The notes beneath the pieces were generated by a model. It did not search any database. It was not told where the DNA came from and worked only from the letters and a program-made list of their open reading frames with translations. From assembly GCA_029934815.1 (NCBI GenBank), contig JAOZLM010000043.1:1-11536 (forward strand): DNA of 11,536 nucleotides, given 5' to 3'. This DNA is from Desulfocapsa sp. GTDB lineage: Bacteria > Desulfobacterota > Desulfobulbia > Desulfobulbales > Desulfocapsaceae. The position numbers were made by a program, and so were the translations under genes. Shown one piece after another: positions 8,501-11,536 of the stretch; the stretch's first letter is position 1, and each line of letters starts with the position of its first letter.

Positions 8501-9016
8501 GCTGCTGATAAAACCACTGCTGCTTCCAAGTTTCTCTTTAAACTCCCGGCGGGATGCAGGACGAAACCGGCCGTTTTCTTCAAGAAGAAATGGAACATCG
8601 GACAATGGACATTCACGGATAATACCCCAGAAACGAATTTTCTCATCCATAGCTGTTGCCGACATCCCCATCCCAATGGTGAGCGGTTTCCCGTTTCTTC
8701 CTGTTATTTCAAGAGCCACATAACTGATTGCCCCTTTTGTGTTTATCACTCCGGTATCAAGATTGTAGCGCAGGATAATGCCCTGTACCCGTCGCCCGTC
8801 ACGTTTAGAACCACTCATTCTGGCGGCGGAATTCCATTCCATGGAATGTCCCGCTGTCAACACATAGTGTACAGCATCAAGGATGGTAGTTTTTCCGCAG
8901 CCGTTATCACCAAGAAGAAAGAGATGGCCGCCATCTTCAATATGGATTGTTTCATCCGTGAAATTATGAAAATTAATCATACGGATAGAGCGAATGAGGT
9001 ATCCATTTTCACGCAT
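5561..9016 (-). CDS. jetC: JetC-like SMC/MukB-type ATPase of a Wadjet-type system
   Basis: The SMC motor subunit, expected to dimerise, bind JetA/JetB and extrude DNA loops using ATP. The 1151 aa length fits JetC/MksB, shorter than MukB. The N-terminal head has NFHNFTDETI (15-24) and Walker A GDNGCGKTT (36-44). Coiled-coil stretches are predicted by eye at about 265-385 and 435-480. They flank a hinge-like globule at about 500-630 (YLGLEWLPTIK, IPDWMRP), and a second heptad-rich arm runs to about 805. The C-terminal head has the signature SIGSGGEQ (1027/1030-1034), Walker B ALLFDEAF (D1063, E1064) and a switch segment IASPD (1090-1094). The ATG at 9014-9016 overlaps the end of jetB by 8 nt and has GAGGAG seven bases upstream. 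All ATPase motifs look intact. RecN, SbcC or Rad50 are excluded by the neighbours and by the long MukB-like globular head. Confidence 0.93.
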   Translation of the reverse strand: MRENGYLIRSIRMINFHNFTDETIHIEDGGHLFLLGDNGCGKTTILDAVHYVLTAGHSMEWNSAARMSGSKRDGRRVQGIILRYNLDTGVINTKGAISYVALEITGRNGKPLTIGMGMSATAMDEKIRFWGIIRECPLSDVPFLLEENGRFRPASRREFKEKLGSSSGFISSRKNYRQDIAGRLFGGEESYHDICRFLAMGKAYREISAGAADYHALFKRLLPEPQTAIFVQIVEALRTLDESQTILDDLDRKLSWLHELQVIVSDIAEQREAMQRYDWLLCRFVINRITIEQKSIQQEIQKGKEQLLQDKSKLVSFERIDRDFEERLDILKAKDTGGLVSQEKRIQLDITAEKIALNQAKETLKKERSGLRHYEKLSADQQKIFLKKLALFIPELARQATSLPFSLSTLQNVLDQFNRDKEYSLFSGIDIQEYILESDKHLESCHQELARLTDREQNLEDEIARQEKSLAEREKQSEIYPDLPPYQECLRTMQQNILSPRPLYLGLEWLPTIKRKVQEYIEECIGEDILATLFFRDSEYEQAEKIAVHHAGIRISCEKRISGNIPDWMRPVFDVQNSDPECLRCLATEMESDGLQPQIRLVDGKPFLAFRSHERALLGLPARLIGGESRKKALAAEIRSIKNMLKSLGRDKREISGSIKTAKQQQDTLNTFKLFLQENISKLREGSYKLEELTQQLTFQQERIIAQQKIADSHKQTLESLRLRQKELSRRIAGEGLANLERRMSTLKNRKIANQRKIRELTEKIGGDGRELEGLQLRVEKLAVQLAESEQQKEETETKLRKILPDVEDIAHYVLKSKKGQQFKSGEAIEKERSNSDVAARTGAIHIRSQVNNPEFGGGFRFHYEENENELRDFRQQNLASIIEQQAIVLTDQKEVINDRTRKLFKQIIMTDLLDYLREHVGELDQMIRRINMRLDQRSFGGQHYRFRLRPLSQYKRLISIIKKISSFDPLAEKELEAFFADNRAGIISTEAGSIPEELDYRNWYQYELQVSTIGDKGVVMDRRTKSIGSGGEQAVPNYLLILTIAHFLYQRKKIRLHALLFDEAFYGIDAGRRDQLLGFATDLDLQLFIASPDQDGVRREVEHSTTLLVKKDKDFNVHLYPFHWQNPANQQMGVFTQDSPEKPVLFDKEL

Positions 9017-9677
9017 CTGACAACTCCTCTGCTTCAGTACCGGTAATAAGCTCCGGGATCATACGGGCAAGTGCGGTACCATTATAGTGATAGAGTGCGG
9101 GCATAGCCTCATAGATAAGATCGGATCCTGTTGTGTACAAATCTTCGGGTGGTTTTATTTTTGTGAGAAATCTGTGTTTTTCAAGCTCCGGCATTACAAG
9201 TTTCCAGATTTTCGAGCGAAGGTATTCCTGGCTGTAACGCTGTTCCTGTTCTGGGAAAAGTTCCTGAAAACGATTGTGGCTGTAATCGAGCAGATCACCA
9301 AAGTGGAAGCGAAGGTTTTCCTTGTCTTCTATGGTCATACCGTTTTCTTCCAGCTGCTGCTCAAAAAATTCAAGAAGCATCATAAAAGCCAGACATTCAT
9401 CTCTTTTGCTAAAATGAAACAGTGCACGATTGGCCTGGGTAATGGCACGGTTGTACCAGTCCGCCTTATATACACGGGCACATTTGGAGTCAACAATCAG
9501 CTCCCAGCCATAGAATATTTTGAAAAAATCTGTGAATTCACGGCGGTGACGACGAAGAAAGAGAAAAAGATCATAATCATCGACTGCATAAAAATAGGAA
9601 CTTTCAAGTACGACATTTAAGACTGCCTGTACTTTGTCATTGCTGCGTTTTAAGAGTTTTGCAAGTTCAATTTCCAT
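9009..9677 (-). CDS. jetB: JetB-like small subunit (MukE/KITE-like) of a Wadjet-type system
   Basis: The probable small accessory subunit that bridges JetA and the JetC heads, like MukE in MukBEF. The 222 aa length fits the JetB class of type I (DUF4194) or type III systems but not the longer type II partner. The N-terminal part (1-60) holds hydrophobic helices ending in FFKIFYGWEL. The middle (90-140) is aromatic-rich and helical (LAFMMLLEFFEQQLEE). The C-terminal part (about 150-200) resembles a winged helix, with SKIWKLVMPELEKHRFL followed by a beta-type segment. No catalytic motif, signal peptide or membrane segment is seen. The ATG at 9675-9677 begins 8 nt after the jetA stop, and the only SD-like bases (GGTGA) overlap that stop, so translation probably depends on jetA. 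The assignment rests mainly on size, position and fold style, because its sequence is weakly conserved. Confidence 0.72.
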   Translation of the reverse strand: MEIELAKLLKRSNDKVQAVLNVVLESSYFYAVDDYDLFLFLRRHRREFTDFFKIFYGWELIVDSKCARVYKADWYNRAITQANRALFHFSKRDECLAFMMLLEFFEQQLEENGMTIEDKENLRFHFGDLLDYSHNRFQELFPEQEQRYSQEYLRSKIWKLVMPELEKHRFLTKIKPPEDLYTTGSDLIYEAMPALYHYNGTALARMIPELITGTEAEELSDA

Positions 9678-9685
9678 GATTCATT

Positions 9686-11233
9686 TCACCGGGTGGCTGT
9701 AATCAGCATCTCACAACATTTCAGACTGCACGCATCAATTTGCAATATAATCTCTTGCTCTTTTGGAGACAGAGAAAAGTGGATTCGATCCAGACGTTTG
9801 CCGTTGTTTAAGATGCCTGACTTAACAAGATTTATAATGTTTTGACAATCAGAAAAACAGTCAAAGCAACCGATGGATAACAGCGATTCTGAGGTGGCAC
9901 CGCTGCACAGTTTTTCATGCAGCCAGTTCTGTAAAAGAGCAAGTTGCGCTTCATCCATTGACTGGACGGGTGTATCACTCTCTGTTTTTTTGTTTAGAAA
10001 CTGTTTGGGAAAACTGGATTTTCGGGAAATCGGTTTTTTGGGTTTTGGCGGCTCTGCTTTTTCAGATATATCCCAGAAATGCTGATCGAAACGGCAGAGT
10101 GGCTGCGCAAACAGTGCATTAAAAAAACCGTGAAAACTCTGATTTTCATCAAAGGAAGCAATCTCACTGATCCGTGATGAAATATCCTGGAGCTTATTGT
10201 TTTTCCGTTCCAGTTCCCTTAAATGACTGCGCAGTTTTTGCCAAACCTGTAGAGACGATCTGTTTATTCGATGTAACAAGCGATCGAGTCCACCCTGCTC
10301 TTTGAAAAAGCTCAGCAGACGTCCGGGAATTGCCTCAACATGTGCATCACGCCGGGTTTGTAATAAATGAGGTGTGCGCAGACGTTCCTGTTCCATTACT
10401 TCATGGCAGAGAAGAAGTTTTTGAGACTGTTTTTCACTCTGCAATCGTTCCAGCAGTGGCAGGATCTCAATACGCAAGTTGGAAGCCTGTTTGAGAAAAG
10501 TTTCAACATAACTTTCCACTTCTTTTACGAGGTGGCGAACTTCGTTGATTTCATAACGTTTCACCAGAAAAAAGAGCAGGCGACCATTAAAATCAGCAAG
10601 TCCCGCAGTGATCTCCTGTGACAAATCTCCAGCTTTAAAAAGCTGAAAGAGTATGCGACGGGAGAGTTCTTTCTGCTCCTCATCATCATCCTTCTTTTGT
10701 ACCTGGAGATGGTGCAACAACCGAAGAAGTTCGCCAAGACTGCCACGCATCTCACCCAGAAGATCCCTGGTATCATTGCCGCTGCTATGGATATCATCCA
10801 GCAAACGCTGTTCAAGCCATTCGAGAAAATAAACGGTTTCGGAATCCAGGCGATACCTGAATTTCCTTTTACGATTATCACGGTATCCGCGTAAACGCTG
10901 TTTTTCGATGCGAAAGCTGAGTAAATTCCATTCTGCCAGTTGAGCCATATCTCCCCTGAAACGATCAGGGTCGTAGTTATTGCCATCTACTGCCTGTGCG
11001 GCTTCGACACCTCTATAGATATCGTCATATAACGGCTCAAGCTCATAATCACGCTTAAAAAGCAGCATGCGGTAGAGGATATTCAGGTAGGGAAGAGCAC
11101 GTTCAGCTCTCAGCAGAGAACCAAGATGCCGGTTGCGGTTTGTAAGAAGAGTTTCCACCGCACCTTTCTCGAATAAAGAGAGGGCAGATGAACCAAAGAG
11201 AGCGGCGACTTCCTGCTTTGTATCTGTGTTCAT
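9686..11233 (-). CDS. jetA: JetA-like kleisin subunit of a Wadjet-type system
   Basis: The probable kleisin that closes the JetC ring, as MukF does. The 515 aa given here begin at ATG 11231-11233. The N-terminal part (about 45-140) looks like a winged-helix domain: two helices, then RFRGDMAQLAEWNLL (91-105), a basic stretch and KFRYRLDSETVYFLEWLE (124-141). A helical or coiled-coil middle (about 160-360) is rich in E, L, Q and R. It is followed by a lysine/proline linker (EPPKPKKPISRK, 394-405), as expected for a kleisin tether, and a C-terminal domain (about 425-515) that may be a second winged helix. It does not resemble the DUF3375 JetA of type I as I remember it. The frame is open back to an ATG at 11318-11320, but that codon lies inside the -35/-10 spacer, so the longer form cannot come from this promoter. 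A second choice is ATG 11252-11254 (7 residues longer). Neither start has a well-placed SD. Confidence 0.75.
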   Translation of the reverse strand: MNTDTKQEVAALFGSSALSLFEKGAVETLLTNRNRHLGSLLRAERALPYLNILYRMLLFKRDYELEPLYDDIYRGVEAAQAVDGNNYDPDRFRGDMAQLAEWNLLSFRIEKQRLRGYRDNRKRKFRYRLDSETVYFLEWLEQRLLDDIHSSGNDTRDLLGEMRGSLGELLRLLHHLQVQKKDDDEEQKELSRRILFQLFKAGDLSQEITAGLADFNGRLLFFLVKRYEINEVRHLVKEVESYVETFLKQASNLRIEILPLLERLQSEKQSQKLLLCHEVMEQERLRTPHLLQTRRDAHVEAIPGRLLSFFKEQGGLDRLLHRINRSSLQVWQKLRSHLRELERKNNKLQDISSRISEIASFDENQSFHGFFNALFAQPLCRFDQHFWDISEKAEPPKPKKPISRKSSFPKQFLNKKTESDTPVQSMDEAQLALLQNWLHEKLCSGATSESLLSIGCFDCFSDCQNIINLVKSGILNNGKRLDRIHFSLSPKEQEIILQIDACSLKCCEMLITATR

Positions 11234-11260
11234 GGAGACACTTTTAATGTACATAATTTT

Positions 11261-11275
11261 GAGACAGGCTGCCTC
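11261..11275 (-). promoter_or_regulatory. Imperfect dyad over the SD-like element in the jetA leader
   Basis: On the minus strand GAGGCAGCCTGTCTC is a 7-1-7 inverted repeat with one non-complementary pair (G:T). It lies about 27-41 nt after the expected transcription start and covers most of AACGGAGG, the only strong SD-like sequence before jetA. It could be an operator bound as DNA, or part of a structure that limits ribosome access. The SD-like GGAGG is 17 nt from ATG 11252-11254, too far for normal use. Confidence 0.35.
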
Positions 11276-11307
11276 CGTTAAAAACACTAAGTGCGTACAA
11301 GTATTGC

Positions 11308-11336
11308 ATTTTATACACATTTAGTATTTGTGTCAA
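11308..11336 (-). promoter_or_regulatory. Strong sigma-70 promoter for the jet operon
   Basis: On the minus strand the -35 TTGACA (11331-11336) is a perfect match. It is followed by exactly 17 nt and TAAAAT (11308-11313), 5 of 6 to the -10 consensus. The expected start of transcription is near 11301, giving a leader of about 70 nt before ATG 11231-11233. It is the best promoter match I found in the window and points to constitutive expression unless a repressor acts on the leader dyad. Confidence 0.8.
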
Positions 11337-11536
11337 GATGCGGTTGCAAACAGACAAGGCATGCCACCGGGATCACACTGGAATGCTGCACTCAAATATG
11401 ATGAAAAAACACACACTTTACCAGCAAGATAAAGAGCACTCGACAATGACACAGGAAGAGCAAAAGGACAGCACTATGTCTGTCAGCTTTTATCAAAGCT
11501 GAGTTTCGATGGTAATCAAGTTATCTTTTGCAAAAA

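Larger units (their letters stand above)
4362..11233 (-). other. Wadjet-type (JetABCD / MksBEFG-like) anti-plasmid defence operon
   Basis: Four adjacent co-oriented genes encode a kleisin-like protein, a small MukE-like protein, an SMC ATPase and a TOPRIM nuclease, in the canonical order A-B-C-D. Junctions are +8 nt, an 8 nt overlap and a 1 nt overlap, which implies one transcript and coupled synthesis of complex subunits. Related systems are known to restrict plasmid transformation by extruding loops on small circular DNA and cleaving it. Activity here is inferred from intact ATPase and TOPRIM motifs. Confidence 0.88.
11234..11536. other. Intergenic region upstream of jetA, no gene seen
   Basis: About 300 nt with the jet promoter and leader at its left end. 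The remaining 200 nt (11337-11536) hold only very short open frames without ribosome sites. There is one perfect small hairpin, CAGCTTT-TATC-AAAGCTG (11484-11501), with no T-run on either side. Directly after it, on the plus strand, comes CTGAGTTTCGATG (11499-11511), which resembles a sequence upstream of polA. A divergent gene may start beyond the right edge. Confidence 0.6.

Noticed and set aside
8441..9046. 201-codon plus-strand open frame opposite the start of jetC
   Set aside because: Antisense to the jetC Walker A region and the jetB end; composition is that of a shadow frame.
9087..9620. 177-codon plus-strand open frame opposite jetB
   Set aside because: Covers almost all of jetB in antisense, but the minus-strand frame fits a coupled operon. 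Kept as shadow.
11398..11451. 17-codon plus-strand frame (MMKKHTHFTSKIKSTRQ) as a small peptide gene
   Set aside because: No Shine-Dalgarno, no promoter match, very short; indistinguishable from chance.
11484..11501. CAGCTTT-TATC-AAAGCTG hairpin as a rho-independent terminator
   Set aside because: Stem is only 7 bp, AT-rich, and not followed by a T-run on either strand.
1..11536. CRISPR array, tRNA or rRNA genes, insertion sequence
   Set aside because: No regularly spaced repeats, no tRNA/rRNA-like sequence and no transposase frame were seen on either strand.

Overview
The window is about 11.5 kb of mid-GC bacterial chromosome. From right to left, almost everything is read from the minus strand: a four-gene SMC-type operon (about 11233 down to 4362), then nadA (4102 to 3002), then polA (2827 to 158). 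A probable gene tail on the plus strand (1-74) converges on the end of polA. The PolA and NadA sequences have the look of Desulfobacterota (Desulfobulbales-like sulfate reducers). This is an impression from protein style, not a database result.

The four-gene operon is the main item. Its order is a JetA-like protein (515 aa), a small JetB-like protein (222 aa), a JetC SMC-like ATPase (1151 aa; Walker A, coiled coils around a hinge-like globule, SGGEQ signature, Walker B) and a JetD-like TOPRIM nuclease (399 aa; E276, D323, D325, LEQE tail). Gene order, sizes and motifs match Wadjet / MksBEFG anti-plasmid systems. In those systems a loop-extruding SMC complex (JetABC) recognises small circular DNA and JetD cuts it. 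JetA and JetB do not resemble the type I forms as I remember them, and JetB is too short for type II, so this may be a divergent subtype. The genes are tightly coupled: 8 nt gap A/B, 8 nt overlap B/C, 1 nt overlap C/D. A near-consensus sigma-70 promoter (TTGACA-N17-TAAAAT) lies upstream of jetA. Because the longest jetA reading frame begins inside this promoter, the real start must lie further in. An imperfect dyad in the leader covers the only good Shine-Dalgarno.

Downstream of jetD, a 259 nt spacer contains hairpins, an 11 bp direct repeat and a candidate nadA promoter with a small palindrome in its spacer. nadA encodes a B. subtilis-size quinolinate synthase. The 174 nt spacer between nadA and polA contains a strong pair of inverted repeats (REP/BIME- or MITE-like). 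polA encodes a full-length DNA polymerase I with all three active sites intact. The 300 nt at the right end hold the jet promoter and small hairpins but no convincing gene.
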